Shown: positions 51,896 to 60,551 of the stretch, piece after piece | How the letters are laid out: each line of letters begins with the position of its first letter | How positions within the stretch are numbered: position 1 is the stretch's first letter | Source of the DNA: Clostridia bacterium | Lineage (GTDB): Bacteria; Bacillota; Clostridia; Oscillospirales; Acutalibacteraceae | Direction: 5' to 3' | NCBI GenBank assembly: GCA_017625435.1 | Contig: JAGAKX010000061.1 | Span: 1 to 64,000, forward strand | DNA length: 64,000 nt | Program-made: the position numbers and the translations under genes | Notes under the pieces: model-generated | Seen by the model: only the letters and a program-made list of their open reading frames with translations | The model's database searches: none | Told to the model about the DNA's origin: nothing

Positions 51896-52494
51896 TGGAA
51901 AGCTTCAAGCTTTTAATTATAATACTTCTTTCATCCGTGCTTGTTGATAACTATGTTCTCAGCAGATTCCTAGGTATCTGTCCCTTCCTCGGTGTTTCCA
52001 AGAAAATTGACCAGGCAGTAGGTATGGGTGTTGCCGTAACGGTTGTTATGCTTCTTGCTACTGCTGCAACCTGGCCTATTCAGAAATTCGTTCTTGATAC
52101 ACTCGGGCTCGGATATCTTCAGAATATTGCGTTCATTCTTATTATTGCAACTCTTGTTCAGATTCTTGAGCTTGTTCTCAAAAAGTTTTCACCTTCACTC
52201 TATAAGGGACTCGGTGTTTACCTTCCTCTTATCACAACGAACTGTGCCGTTCTCGGCGTTACAATCAATAACATAATTGACGGCTACAGCTTTATTGAAT
52301 CAATGGTGAGCTCTCTCGGCTGCGGTCTCGGCTTCCTGCTTGCAATGGTTCTCTTCTCGGGAATCCGTTCAAGAATCGACGATACCAAGGTGCCTGCTCC
52401 CTTCCGCGGTCTTGCCGTTACTCTCATTGCCGCTTCGTTTATCTCCCTTGCATTTATGGGCTTCAGCGGCATTGTTGAAAGTATTTTTGCTTGA
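51895..52494 (+). CDS. rnfA: Rnf complex subunit A
   Basis: 199 residues, six membrane segments. Family motifs include SSVLVDNYVLSRFLGICPFLG near the N terminus in shortened form (VDNYVLSRFLGICPFLG) and GVYLPLITTNCAVLGV. It is the inverted partner of RnfE in the membrane core of the pump, with the two cysteine-bearing half-helices that coordinate the shared iron cluster. The start overlaps the rnfE stop by one base; GGAGATGAGAACTG provides its ribosome site. Confidence 0.95.
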   Translation: MESFKLLIIILLSSVLVDNYVLSRFLGICPFLGVSKKIDQAVGMGVAVTVVMLLATAATWPIQKFVLDTLGLGYLQNIAFILIIATLVQILELVLKKFSPSLYKGLGVYLPLITTNCAVLGVTINNIIDGYSFIESMVSSLGCGLGFLLAMVLFSGIRSRIDDTKVPAPFRGLAVTLIAASFISLAFMGFSGIVESIFA

Positions 52495-52509
52495 TAAGGG
52501 GGACATACA

Positions 52510-53343
52510 ATGGATATATTAATTGCATTTCTTGTAATGTTAGGCGTTGCCCTTGTTGCAGGTGTTCTGATTACCGTATTTTCTCATTTCTTTGCGGTTC
52601 CCGAAAATCCCCTGAAGGGTGAAATACGCGCCTGTCTTCCCGGTATCAATTGCGGTGCCTGCGGATATAAGGGCTGTGACGATTACGCTGCCGCACTTGC
52701 CGAAGGCGGAGTTGCCCCCAATCTCTGTATTCCCGGTGCTCAGAGTGTTGCCGACGAAATCGGCGGTATTCTCGGAGTTGAGGCAGAGCCCTTCAAGGAT
52801 GTTGTTGCCTTTGTTTCCTGTAACGGCAACTGTGATGCTACCTTCAAGACTGCAGAATATGAGGGCGTAAAGACCTGTTATGCCGCTTCAATGATTTACG
52901 GAGGTACAAATTCCTGCCGTTTCGGTTGTCTCGGTTTCGGCGATTGTGCGGCTGCTTGTCCTGCAAAGGCTATCTGCATTAAGGACGGTATAGCACATGT
53001 CAATACTGCCCGCTGTCTCGGCTGCGGTCTCTGCACAAGGACCTGTCCCAAGGGAATTATAAATATGATTCCTCAGGAAACCGCTACTGTTGTGATGTGC
53101 AGCAATAAACAGAAGGGCGCCGATGCAAAAAAGGCTTGTAAAAATGCTTGTATCGGCTGTAAAAAGTGTGAAAAGACCTGTCCTCACGGCGCAATAAAGG
53201 TTGTTGACAATCTTGCAGTTATTGATTATGAAAAATGTGTTCACTGTGAGGCTTGTGTAAAGGAATGTCCCACAGGCTGTCTCAAAACGGCATTTTTCCC
53301 TGATATTCCTGCAGATGTCAGCAGTGAAGATTTGCTCAGCTGA
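52510..53343 (+). CDS. rnfB: Rnf complex subunit B (multi-Fe-S)
   Basis: 277 residues. An N-terminal membrane segment (about 3-27) is followed by the RnfB cluster motif CLPGINCGACGYKGC. Four further ferredoxin-type motifs come next (CRFGCLGFGDCAAACP, CLGCGLCTRTCP, CIGCKKCEKTCP, CVHCEACVKECP). RnfB accepts electrons from reduced ferredoxin and passes them into the complex. The number of clusters is typical of clostridial forms. GGGGGAC precedes the ATG. The NusG-II gene follows directly. Confidence 0.95.
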   Translation: MDILIAFLVMLGVALVAGVLITVFSHFFAVPENPLKGEIRACLPGINCGACGYKGCDDYAAALAEGGVAPNLCIPGAQSVADEIGGILGVEAEPFKDVVAFVSCNGNCDATFKTAEYEGVKTCYAASMIYGGTNSCRFGCLGFGDCAAACPAKAICIKDGIAHVNTARCLGCGLCTRTCPKGIINMIPQETATVVMCSNKQKGADAKKACKNACIGCKKCEKTCPHGAIKVVDNLAVIDYEKCVHCEACVKECPTGCLKTAFFPDIPADVSSEDLLS

Positions 53344-53344
53344 T

Positions 53345-53746
53345 ATGAACAATAAGAAAAGCGCAAAAAAACACAGTCTCAGGAATGATATAATTCTGAT
53401 TACCGCCGTAATTCTTGCGGCGGTTATCGGTCTTATTTATCTTAATTTTTTTCGCAGCCCCGGAGACTCTGTTACGGTAACGGTTGACGGGGAAGTGTAC
53501 GGAGTTTATCCGCTTTCCCGGGATATATGCGAAGATATTTATTCCGGGAGCAACAATGAGAATCACAACCGTTTCGTAATTAAGGACGGTAAGGCATTTA
53601 TGGAAACTGCTACCTGTCCCGACGGAATATGCGTCGGTCATAAGAGTATTTTCCGTAACGGCGAAAGCATTGTCTGTCTTCCAAACCGTGTTGTGATTAC
53701 CGTTACTCTCGGGGAAAAAACGGACAGCCCCGATGTGATTATATAG
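53345..53746 (+). CDS. NusG domain II-containing membrane protein
   Basis: 133 residues. One N-terminal membrane segment (about 14-36) is followed by an extracytoplasmic NusG-II-like domain with MVTVTVDG-type strands (VTVTVDGEVYGVYPL) and the conserved cysteine pair ATCPDGICVGHKSI. These proteins are frequent next to Rnf, ApbE and FMN-binding genes in Clostridia. A redox or flavoprotein-assembly role is inferred from that context. The start is one base after the rnfB stop. Confidence 0.8.
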   Translation: MNNKKSAKKHSLRNDIILITAVILAAVIGLIYLNFFRSPGDSVTVTVDGEVYGVYPLSRDICEDIYSGSNNENHNRFVIKDGKAFMETATCPDGICVGHKSIFRNGESIVCLPNRVVITVTLGEKTDSPDVII

Positions 53747-53757
53747 GAGGTCCGGAC

Positions 53758-54261
53758 GTGAAAAAGAAATCAAAAACCGTTGCATTCGGCGGTATATGTG
53801 TGGCTCTGGCGCTGATATTTGCTTATATAGAAGTGCTGATACCTCCTTTGTTTACATCTCTTCCCGGCATTAAAATGGGACTTCCCAATATCATAATAGT
53901 ATTTCTTCTCTACAGAAAAGGTCCGGTATTTGCGGGAATTGTTTCTCTTGTAAGAATTCTGCTTGTGAGTATGCTTTTCGGCAATATGATGGCACTTATG
54001 TACAGTCTTGCGGGCGGTGTGCTGAGTCTTCTTGTTATGATTATTCTCAGAAAGCTTAGTTTTTTTTCTCCTGTGGGAGTAAGTGTGGCAGGCGGAGTTG
54101 CTCATAACATCGGACAGATTATAATGGCTGCACTTCTTCTGGAAACATCTGAGCTTGGTTATTATCTTGCGGTTCTCGCTGTTACGGGAACTGTTGCAGG
54201 TGTATTTATAGGGCTTTGCGGAGCCTTGCTTATTAAACGTATTCCGGACAAATTGATATAA
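53758..54261 (+). CDS. Gx transporter family membrane protein
   Basis: 167 residues with five to six hydrophobic segments, resembling the heptaprenyl-diphosphate-synthase component I/Gx transporter family (FGGICVALALIFAYIEVLIPP and SLPGIKMGLPNIIIVFLL in order). It has the size of an ECF-like S-component. In clostridial genomes this family accompanies NusG-II and FMN_bind genes, so it may move a flavin or quinone-type cofactor, but that is inference. The start is GTG, with AGGAGGT 6 nt upstream. Confidence 0.75.
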   Translation: MKKKSKTVAFGGICVALALIFAYIEVLIPPLFTSLPGIKMGLPNIIIVFLLYRKGPVFAGIVSLVRILLVSMLFGNMMALMYSLAGGVLSLLVMIILRKLSFFSPVGVSVAGGVAHNIGQIIMAALLLETSELGYYLAVLAVTGTVAGVFIGLCGALLIKRIPDKLI

Positions 54262-54316
54262 ATATTCTGTAATTTGCAACTATTTTAGAATAAATTATGA
54301 ATTTTTTTAATAATGC

Positions 54317-54345
54317 TTGACAATTTTATTAATATATAGTAATAT
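54317..54345 (+). promoter_or_regulatory. Strong promoter of the duplicated lipoprotein gene
   Basis: TTGACA (54317-54322) and TAATAT (54340-54345) with a 17-bp spacer in an AT-rich region. It gives the lipoprotein its own transcript apart from the rnf operon. Confidence 0.65.
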
Positions 54346-54380
54346 CTGCAAGGTTAAAAAATAAACGGAGGAATTTACAA

Positions 54381-55388
54381 ATGAAAAAGGCTTTAGTTAT
54401 TGCATTATGTCTCATTATGGCTGTTTCCGTAATGTTCGTAGGTTGCGGAGACACAACAAACACAGAAGAAACAACTGTTCCCAATGAAACAACCCTTAAG
54501 TTCGGTTCAGGCTTATATGTTACTGCTCCTTCTGTAACAGATGCTACAGAAGATAAGGACGGTTCCGGTAAGCTTGATGTAACCGTTGCTGCCGTTACCG
54601 TTGACGCAGAAGGCAAGATCGTTTCATGTGCTCTTGACACATCAAGCAACACAGTAAACTTTACCGCTGACGGTAAGGCTGTTGCCAAGGATGAATTCAA
54701 GACAAAGTACGAACAGGGTAATGACTACAATATGGTAGCTTACGGCGGTGCAACAAAGGAATGGTTTGAGCAGGCTGACGCTTTCGAAGCACTTGTTGCA
54801 GGCAAGACTCTTGATGAAGTCAAGGCTTTAGTTGCTGAAGAAAACAAGGGTACTGACGAAGTTATCAATGCAGGCTGCACAATTATGATCAACGAATTCG
54901 TTGGTGCTATCGAAAAGGCTTACAACGCTGCTGCAGAATCCGCTGTTACAGCCGCTGATACACTTAAGGTTACTGCTGCTACAGAACAGACCTGTACTGA
55001 CGCTACAGAAGACAAGGATGGCTCCAACAAGGTTGCTGTTAATGTTTTCGCAGCTGCTGTAAATGCAGAAGGCAAGGTAGTTGTATGTGCTTCCGACTGT
55101 GTAGAGGTTTCTTTCACATTCACAACAGAAGGTGTTGCTACTCTTGATACAACAAAGGAAGTTGTTTCCAAGAAGGCTCAGGGCGCTGACTACGGTATGG
55201 TTGCTTACGGCGGTGCTACAAAGGAATGGCACGAGCAGGCTGCTGCTTTTGATGCTGCTTGCGTTGGCAAGACTGCTTCTGAAATTGCAACTCTTGTTGC
55301 TGAAGACGGCAAGGGTGCTCCTGACCTTCAGACTGCAGGCTGCACAATCATTGTTTCCGGCTTTGTTAAGGCAGCTTCCAAGATCTGA
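54381..55388 (+). CDS. Internally duplicated lipoprotein of the flavin/electron-transfer island
   Basis: 335 residues. The lipoprotein signal ends VMFVGC, with Cys22. Two related domains of about 145 residues follow. Each starts with a DATEDKDGS element, continues with a V-DAEGK strand, carries AYGGATKEW followed by an EQA-AF helix, and ends with a G-TI-I segment. The family is common as lipoproteins in Clostridia, but I know no function. GGAT is not the S/T-G-A-T flavinylation motif, so covalent FMN cannot be claimed. Codon choice is very biased (GCT, AAG, GAC, TAC), unlike its neighbours, indicating high expression. It has its own promoter and terminator. Confidence 0.75.
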   Translation: MKKALVIALCLIMAVSVMFVGCGDTTNTEETTVPNETTLKFGSGLYVTAPSVTDATEDKDGSGKLDVTVAAVTVDAEGKIVSCALDTSSNTVNFTADGKAVAKDEFKTKYEQGNDYNMVAYGGATKEWFEQADAFEALVAGKTLDEVKALVAEENKGTDEVINAGCTIMINEFVGAIEKAYNAAAESAVTAADTLKVTAATEQTCTDATEDKDGSNKVAVNVFAAAVNAEGKVVVCASDCVEVSFTFTTEGVATLDTTKEVVSKKAQGADYGMVAYGGATKEWHEQAAAFDAACVGKTASEIATLVAEDGKGAPDLQTAGCTIIVSGFVKAASKI

Positions 55389-55408
55389 GTAAGAACTATT
55401 GATTAAAA

Positions 55409-55439
55409 GAAGAGAGAGAAATTGCTCTCTCTCTTTTTT
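55409..55439 (+). terminator. Rho-independent terminator
   Basis: AGAGAGAGA and TCTCTCTCT flank a short loop and are followed by TTTTTT. It lies between the lipoprotein and apbE, so apbE is probably reached only by read-through. Confidence 0.8.
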
Positions 55440-55451
55440 GCTTTAAGGGTT

Positions 55452-56489
55452 ATGAAAAAAAGAATTATAAGTATTACTGTGATTCTCTGTGTTCTTTTGT
55501 GCTCCTTTAGTGCCTGCACGAAGAACAAAGAAAAATTTTCAACATACACGATGGATTATTTTGATACCATTACTACAATAACAGGGTATGAAAAAACACA
55601 GAAGGCTTTTGATGCTGTTGCAGAGGGGATTATTTCTGAATTAGGTGAATATCACCGCCTTTATTCCATCTATCACAGATTTGACGGTACAGAGAATCTT
55701 TGCACAATTAACGAGCTTGTTGACGGTGAGCACCGTACCGTTACTGTTGACAGACGTATTATTGATATGCTTCTTTATGCAAAGGAAATGTATTATAAGA
55801 CCGACGGTATTATGAACATTGCAATGGGAAGTGTTCTGTCTCTGTGGCACGATTACCGCACTATCGGTAAGGATAGCCCTTCCGAAGCTTCTCTTCCGCC
55901 TATGGAAAAGCTTCAGGAAGCCTCCCTTCACTGTGATATCGAAAAAATGGTTATTGATGAAGAGAATAATACCGTTACCCTGACAGACCCCGCTATGACC
56001 CTTGATGTCGGTGCCATAGCAAAGGGATATGCTGTGGAATGCATTGCAAAAGGCCTTGAAGAAAAGGGCATTACGGGATACGTGCTGAATGTGGGCGGCA
56101 ATGTGCGTGCAATAGGCACAAAGGGTGACGGCACACCCTGGACGGTAGGAATAGAAAATCCCGACGGCGGCGAATATCTCTCTTATCTCGGGCTTGCAGA
56201 TCAGTCTCTTGTTACAAGCGGCTCATATCAGCGTTTTTATTACGTTGACGGAAAACCTTATCATCATATAATTCATCCCGACACGCTTATGCCCTCTGAA
56301 GGCTTTTTGTCGGTTTCTGTTGTATGCAAGGACTCCGGACTTGCGGACGCTCTTTCAACAGCTCTGTTTTGTTTGTCCCTTGAGGAGGGTATGGAGCTTA
56401 TTAAAGAGTTCTCCGAGGCTGAGGCTATGTGGGTAAGTGACGACGGCACAAAAACATATACAGACGGCTGGAAAAACTTTGAAAACTGA
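55452..56489 (+). CDS. apbE: FAD:protein FMN transferase ApbE (lipoprotein form)
   Basis: 345 residues. The lipoprotein signal ends SFSAC, with Cys22, so the enzyme acts outside the membrane. Family motifs are present: TMDYFDT near the N terminus, DVGAIAKGYAVE, LNVGGNVRAIG, and YHHIIHPDT at the metal/flavin site. ApbE attaches FMN from FAD to threonines in S/T-G-A-T motifs, here those of RnfD and the two in RnfG. ATG 55452 has AAGGG upstream. It follows a terminator, so its level may be low relative to the lipoprotein. Confidence 0.93.
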   Translation: MKKRIISITVILCVLLCSFSACTKNKEKFSTYTMDYFDTITTITGYEKTQKAFDAVAEGIISELGEYHRLYSIYHRFDGTENLCTINELVDGEHRTVTVDRRIIDMLLYAKEMYYKTDGIMNIAMGSVLSLWHDYRTIGKDSPSEASLPPMEKLQEASLHCDIEKMVIDEENNTVTLTDPAMTLDVGAIAKGYAVECIAKGLEEKGITGYVLNVGGNVRAIGTKGDGTPWTVGIENPDGGEYLSYLGLADQSLVTSGSYQRFYYVDGKPYHHIIHPDTLMPSEGFLSVSVVCKDSGLADALSTALFCLSLEEGMELIKEFSEAEAMWVSDDGTKTYTDGWKNFEN

Positions 56490-56503
56490 GGAAGGTGCAG
56501 AAT

Positions 56504-56863
56504 ATGCTCGAAAATTTTGTGGTGAATTTCAAGGAATTTCTTTTCCCTGTTGCGGAGATTACTGCAAGCACACTTGAACTTATAGGTATTGTTATTATTT
56601 TCATAGGTTCCTTCCGCGCTTTGTTCCGTGTTATCGGATGTCTTGTGAAAAAACAGCCTCTCAACATAGTAGTTGAGCTCGGCAAGGCACTTGCCCTTGC
56701 TCTGGAATTCAAGATGGGTGCAGAGATTATCAAAACTGTTATAATACACGACCTTGAAGAGCTTGCAATTCTTGGTGTTGTAATTGTAATCCGTGCTCTT
56801 CTTGCCGTTATTATCCATTGGGAAATCCGTCTTGAGGAAAAAGAAAACAGTACGCAAAAATAA
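56504..56863 (+). CDS. DUF1622 membrane protein
   Basis: 119 residues with three hydrophobic segments (about 20-45, 58-75 and 82-105). The pattern GIVIIFIGSFRALFRV, then LGKALALALEFKMGAEIIKT, matches DUF1622 proteins. Function unknown. GAAGGTG precedes ATG 56504. It lies 14 nt after apbE in the same direction and shares its terminator at 56888. Confidence 0.75.
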   Translation: MLENFVVNFKEFLFPVAEITASTLELIGIVIIFIGSFRALFRVIGCLVKKQPLNIVVELGKALALALEFKMGAEIIKTVIIHDLEELAILGVVIVIRALLAVIIHWEIRLEEKENSTQK

Positions 56864-56887
56864 AAAAACAGAAAAACAGAAAAACAG

Positions 56888-56922
56888 ACACTCCGTATTA
56901 TTATAATCGGAGTGTTTTTTTC
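56888..56922 (+). terminator. Rho-independent terminator
   Basis: ACACTCCG and CGGAGTGT with a 12-base loop and a long T tail. It ends the Rnf/ApbE island. Confidence 0.85.
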
Positions 56923-57063
56923 TGTTGACCTGTATACGTTTGTTATTGTAGAATATATTCAATAAAAGAATTTATGGCGACCGGCGAAACCGTAATATGT
57001 CCGACTCCTGTCAGCCTGACTAAAGAACAGATATATAACAAAGCAATGCAGAGGTGATTTCAT

Positions 57064-57636
57064 ATGTACTTTCACGCATCAAACACAGGCGGTATTGAAA
57101 TTCTTGAGCCTCGTGTATCCAACCACAATAAGCCGCTTATATATTTTTCTGAAAAACGGGAAAATGTGCTTGTATATTTAAGCAATGCAGTTGAAAAATT
57201 CTGCCGTGAAACTGAATTTAATCATAAAGGAAAATGGCATAAATGGGCAAGCTACGGCTTTGAGCCTGACGGGATTCTGAGATATGATGAATATTATCCC
57301 AATGCATTATGGGACACTTATAAGGGTGTTTCAGGTTACATTTATTCCGCTGAAAATGTCATTATAAATGAGGATAGTATAAATATTTCCAATGCAGTTA
57401 CATCCTCGTTGCCCGTTAAGGTTACAGGTGTTGAATTTGTTGAAGATGCTTATGAGGAAATTCTGAAAGCTGAAGAAGCGGGGCTTATAAAAATCCGCAG
57501 ATTCGAAGATATGAGTGAAAATGTGCTTTTATGGATTGAAAAGACAATAAAAGCAGAATATGAAAACGCAGAAAATGAACCCGATTACAGACATTTTCTT
57601 AAGGGTAAATTCGGTTTTTTAGAAAAAATGGCTTGA
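57064..57636 (+). CDS. Conserved hypothetical protein
   Basis: 190 residues, soluble. It begins MYFHASNTGGIEILEPRVS, a start I associate with a widespread uncharacterised family in Firmicutes. Tyr, Trp and Gly positions in the middle (KWASYGFEPDGI, TYKGVSGYIYS) suggest a compact enzyme-like fold. No catalytic assignment can be made. GAGGTG lies upstream of the ATG. Confidence 0.65.
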   Translation: MYFHASNTGGIEILEPRVSNHNKPLIYFSEKRENVLVYLSNAVEKFCRETEFNHKGKWHKWASYGFEPDGILRYDEYYPNALWDTYKGVSGYIYSAENVIINEDSINISNAVTSSLPVKVTGVEFVEDAYEEILKAEEAGLIKIRRFEDMSENVLLWIEKTIKAEYENAENEPDYRHFLKGKFGFLEKMA

Positions 57637-57687
57637 TTGTGCTTATTTTACGGCATATAAACATAATTAATTCAGGCGGTGATAGTT

Positions 57688-58017
57688 TTGGCAAAGCACG
57701 AATTCGGTATTATGGAAAAGCCTCCCGAAAAGGGAAGACGTTATGATGAATATGAGCCGCAGAAATACAACTGTATTTCCGTAAATGACGATTATTTAGA
57801 GGATATTATAGCGGAATTCGATCACATAGATTTTTATTGGCACACAACGGACATAAAGGGAAAGGGGATCTGTTACGTCGGAATAACGCTGATTCCTCCT
57901 GAAGCTCTTGCTTCCTTTGCTGATGTTATAAAAGAAAAAAACGGATTAGCGGAGCTTTATAACCTCATACTTAAAGCAAAAAACGAAAACAATTGGATAA
58001 TTCATTTCGGCTTATGA
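57688..58017 (+). CDS. Small conserved hypothetical protein
   Basis: 109 residues beginning AKHEFGIMEKPPEKGRRYDE, a pattern I associate with short conserved proteins in Clostridia and Bacilli. There is no membrane segment or known domain. I chose TTG 57688, 9 nt after AGGCGG (57673-57678); the GTG at 57679 overlaps that site. A terminator follows at 58022. Confidence 0.65.
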   Translation: MAKHEFGIMEKPPEKGRRYDEYEPQKYNCISVNDDYLEDIIAEFDHIDFYWHTTDIKGKGICYVGITLIPPEALASFADVIKEKNGLAELYNLILKAKNENNWIIHFGL

Positions 58018-58021
58018 AAAG

Positions 58022-58060
58022 ACCTGACAGAAAATGTCTCTGTCAGGTTGTTTTATTTTT
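58022..58060 (+). terminator. Rho-independent terminator
   Basis: ACCTGACAGA and TCTGTCAGGT form a 10-bp stem with a T-rich tail. Confidence 0.85.
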
Positions 58061-58097
58061 TGTTATATGATAGAATTGCTTTAAGGGTGGTGTTTTT

Positions 58098-60542
58098 ATG
58101 AAAGAAACAAAAAACAAACAGATAATTGAGCTTATTGTCAGCTTCATACTTTTCGGGCTGACGATTTATGCAGTATACTCCTTATGGTACATATTCTACG
58201 GTACGGACAGCGGTGCCGATGTGCACCTTTATACGGGACTTGCGGGGCTTTGTCTCGGTTGGTTTATGGCACTTTTTGTCGGTGAAGTATTACCAAAAAC
58301 AGGTATCATCGGAAAGCTTATTGCTTTTTTTGCAGGAAACGGTCTTCTGCACGGATTTATATGGGGGCTTAATGCAAAAGTCAATACGACCTGTACCGAC
58401 AATGAGCCGGTTGTCATAAAGACCTTTACTTTTGTTTTTGTACTTACTGCAGTACTCGGACTCGTGACCTTTATTTTAAGGGCAAGAAAAAAGTACAGGA
58501 TTGTGAATATACTTTTTGCCGTTATTTATTTTGTTGTTTCGGCAGGAGGACTCATTGTGCTTAATAAAGAGAATATAAAGGCTCTTGAGTACAAAAAGAA
58601 TCTGCAGTTCGGTACTCTTACCGCAGAAGAAATGAGCATTACGGAAAAGGAAAAAGAGAATAGCTGTAAATGGGCTGAAGAGAATCTTCTTTCGGCTGAA
58701 AGCCTTCCCTTTACTTTTTCTGTTGACGGAGTGAAGTTTAATCCCGCCGGATGGGAAAAAAACGTAGCTGAGGCTGAAAAAGAAATTTACAGAGGCGGAA
58801 AAACAACCTATATCACATTTACAAAAGACAATCTGCAAGTAACTGCAGAGGTTACTGTTTTTGAAAATAACGCATCCTGTCAGTGGACGGTTTACGTAAA
58901 GAATACGGGTGCGGAGAATACCGGTGTTATCAGCGATTTTTATGCTCTTGATTCATCCTTTAATACGGGTAAGGCAGATATTTATTATTCAATAGGTAGT
59001 GATACGCAGGCAGGAGATTTCTCCCTTATAAAGAAAACTCTTTCCTCTTCCGTAAAAACCTTCTCAGGTAATGAGGGTAAGCCTACCGAGAAATATCTGT
59101 CCTACTTTAATGTAAACGGTGAAAATGCGGGAATCGTATTCGGTATCGGCTGGACGGGACAATGGGAAGCAGAATACTCCTGTGATGACGGTAACACAGC
59201 AGTTAAAGTCAGACAGCAGAATTTCAATGCCTGGCTTCTTCCCGGGGAAGAGGTCCGTTCACCCCTTGTTTCTCTTACGTTCTATGATAATGACAATGCA
59301 CTCAAGGGCTTCAATCAGTTCAGAAGCTGGATTAATGACTGCGTATATCCCGAAGAGGTCACCAAGGGACACTACACCGTTATGGAGATTGCAGGTCCTA
59401 TGTCAACAAGAACCTCAGATGAAATTATAGAGATTCTTGACGGCTTGAGAGATGAAGTTTTTGCCCAGACGGATGCATTCTGGATGGATGCAGGCTGGTA
59501 CAGCTACAATGAAGGCTGGTATGACGGTGTAGGCAACTGGACTGTAGATACCGAGAGATATGATAACGGCATTATTGAGCTTTCAGACTACGCAAAAAAT
59601 AAAGGTCTCGGTCACGTGCTGTGGTATGAGCCCGAAAGAGTGTACCGTAATACTGTTTTTTATAACAAGGGTATCGAAAACGAACAGTGGCTTATTGATA
59701 CGGGCGATGAACACGTTATGTGGAATCTTGCAAATGAAGATGCATTTCAGTATTACTGCGAGTATCTTACTGCTTCAATGAAGGAAAACGGAGTTACCGT
59801 TTACCGTCAGGACTTTAATTTCTCACCTTATGAATACTGGCAGAAGGCAGACAATGAATATTACGGCGGCAGAACGGGTATCTGTGAAAACCATTATGTG
59901 ACAAACCTTTACAGATACCTTGATTATCTTACGGAGAATATTCCCGGTCTTATTATAGATAACTGTGCATCGGGCGGTAAGCGTCTTGACCTTGAAATGA
60001 CCTACCGCAGTATTCCTTTCTGGAGAAGCGACTATAACTGTTCAATTCATTTCGATCTTTTTGAGGCTACACAGTCACAGACCTACGGCATTTCCTTCTG
60101 GCTTCCCATATCCGGTACTGCACAGAATGCTGTAAGTGAGTATTCCTTAAGGTCTGCAATTACACCTCTTGTTCTTATGGATTTCTATGCTAATTATGCC
60201 GAGTTCTTTGACCTTTTCCACACTCAGCGTGAGCTTATGACGGGCAATTACTATCCCCTTGATTTCGGTTCCTTTGACAAGAATAAGATGCATTCTATGC
60301 AGTATATGTCAGAAGACGGTCTTACGGGTGTTGTAATGGTTTACAAGAGAGCGGATGTGAATAAGTCTGAGTATAATGTTACTCTTAACGGTCTTATACC
60401 CGACACGGTTTATGAAATCTCTGACGTTGACGGTATTATTGAAAAGACGGAATACAAGGGAAGTGAGCTTATGTCCGGCGGTATTACAATACCTCTTCCC
60501 GACGGAGAAAAGGCTATAGTGCTGAATATCAGCGCAAAATAA
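58098..60542 (+). CDS. Membrane-anchored GH36-type alpha-galactosidase
   Basis: 814 residues. The first ~165 contain about five membrane segments (for example IVSFILFGLTIYAVYSLWYI and FVFVLTAVLGLVTFIL), which is unusual for this enzyme family. The rest is a GH36-like enzyme: a beta domain, then a barrel with AFWMDAGWYS, LWYEPERVY, VYRQDFNFSPYEYW (nucleophile Asp572) and IDNCASGGKRLDLE, and IPFWRSDYN (acid/base Asp645). The family cleaves alpha-galactosides such as raffinose-type sugars. The catalytic part could face either side of the membrane; this cannot be settled by eye. The ATG follows a GGTGG site. Confidence 0.8.
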   Translation: MKETKNKQIIELIVSFILFGLTIYAVYSLWYIFYGTDSGADVHLYTGLAGLCLGWFMALFVGEVLPKTGIIGKLIAFFAGNGLLHGFIWGLNAKVNTTCTDNEPVVIKTFTFVFVLTAVLGLVTFILRARKKYRIVNILFAVIYFVVSAGGLIVLNKENIKALEYKKNLQFGTLTAEEMSITEKEKENSCKWAEENLLSAESLPFTFSVDGVKFNPAGWEKNVAEAEKEIYRGGKTTYITFTKDNLQVTAEVTVFENNASCQWTVYVKNTGAENTGVISDFYALDSSFNTGKADIYYSIGSDTQAGDFSLIKKTLSSSVKTFSGNEGKPTEKYLSYFNVNGENAGIVFGIGWTGQWEAEYSCDDGNTAVKVRQQNFNAWLLPGEEVRSPLVSLTFYDNDNALKGFNQFRSWINDCVYPEEVTKGHYTVMEIAGPMSTRTSDEIIEILDGLRDEVFAQTDAFWMDAGWYSYNEGWYDGVGNWTVDTERYDNGIIELSDYAKNKGLGHVLWYEPERVYRNTVFYNKGIENEQWLIDTGDEHVMWNLANEDAFQYYCEYLTASMKENGVTVYRQDFNFSPYEYWQKADNEYYGGRTGICENHYVTNLYRYLDYLTENIPGLIIDNCASGGKRLDLEMTYRSIPFWRSDYNCSIHFDLFEATQSQTYGISFWLPISGTAQNAVSEYSLRSAITPLVLMDFYANYAEFFDLFHTQRELMTGNYYPLDFGSFDKNKMHSMQYMSEDGLTGVVMVYKRADVNKSEYNVTLNGLIPDTVYEISDVDGIIEKTEYKGSELMSGGITIPLPDGEKAIVLNISAK

Positions 60543-60551
60543 GGAGATATA

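Noticed and set aside
53770..54279. Minus-strand frame opposite the Gx transporter gene
   Set aside because: The plus-strand frame has a ribosome site, operon position and a family match; the reverse frame has none.
54381..55388. GGAT in AYGGATKEW read as a covalent FMN attachment site
   Set aside because: ApbE targets carry Ser or Thr before GAT; both copies here have Gly, so flavinylation is not supported.
56273..56962. Minus-strand frame over the end of apbE and the DUF1622 gene
   Set aside because: Both plus-strand genes are clear; the reverse frame has Asn/Lys-rich composition and no ribosome site.
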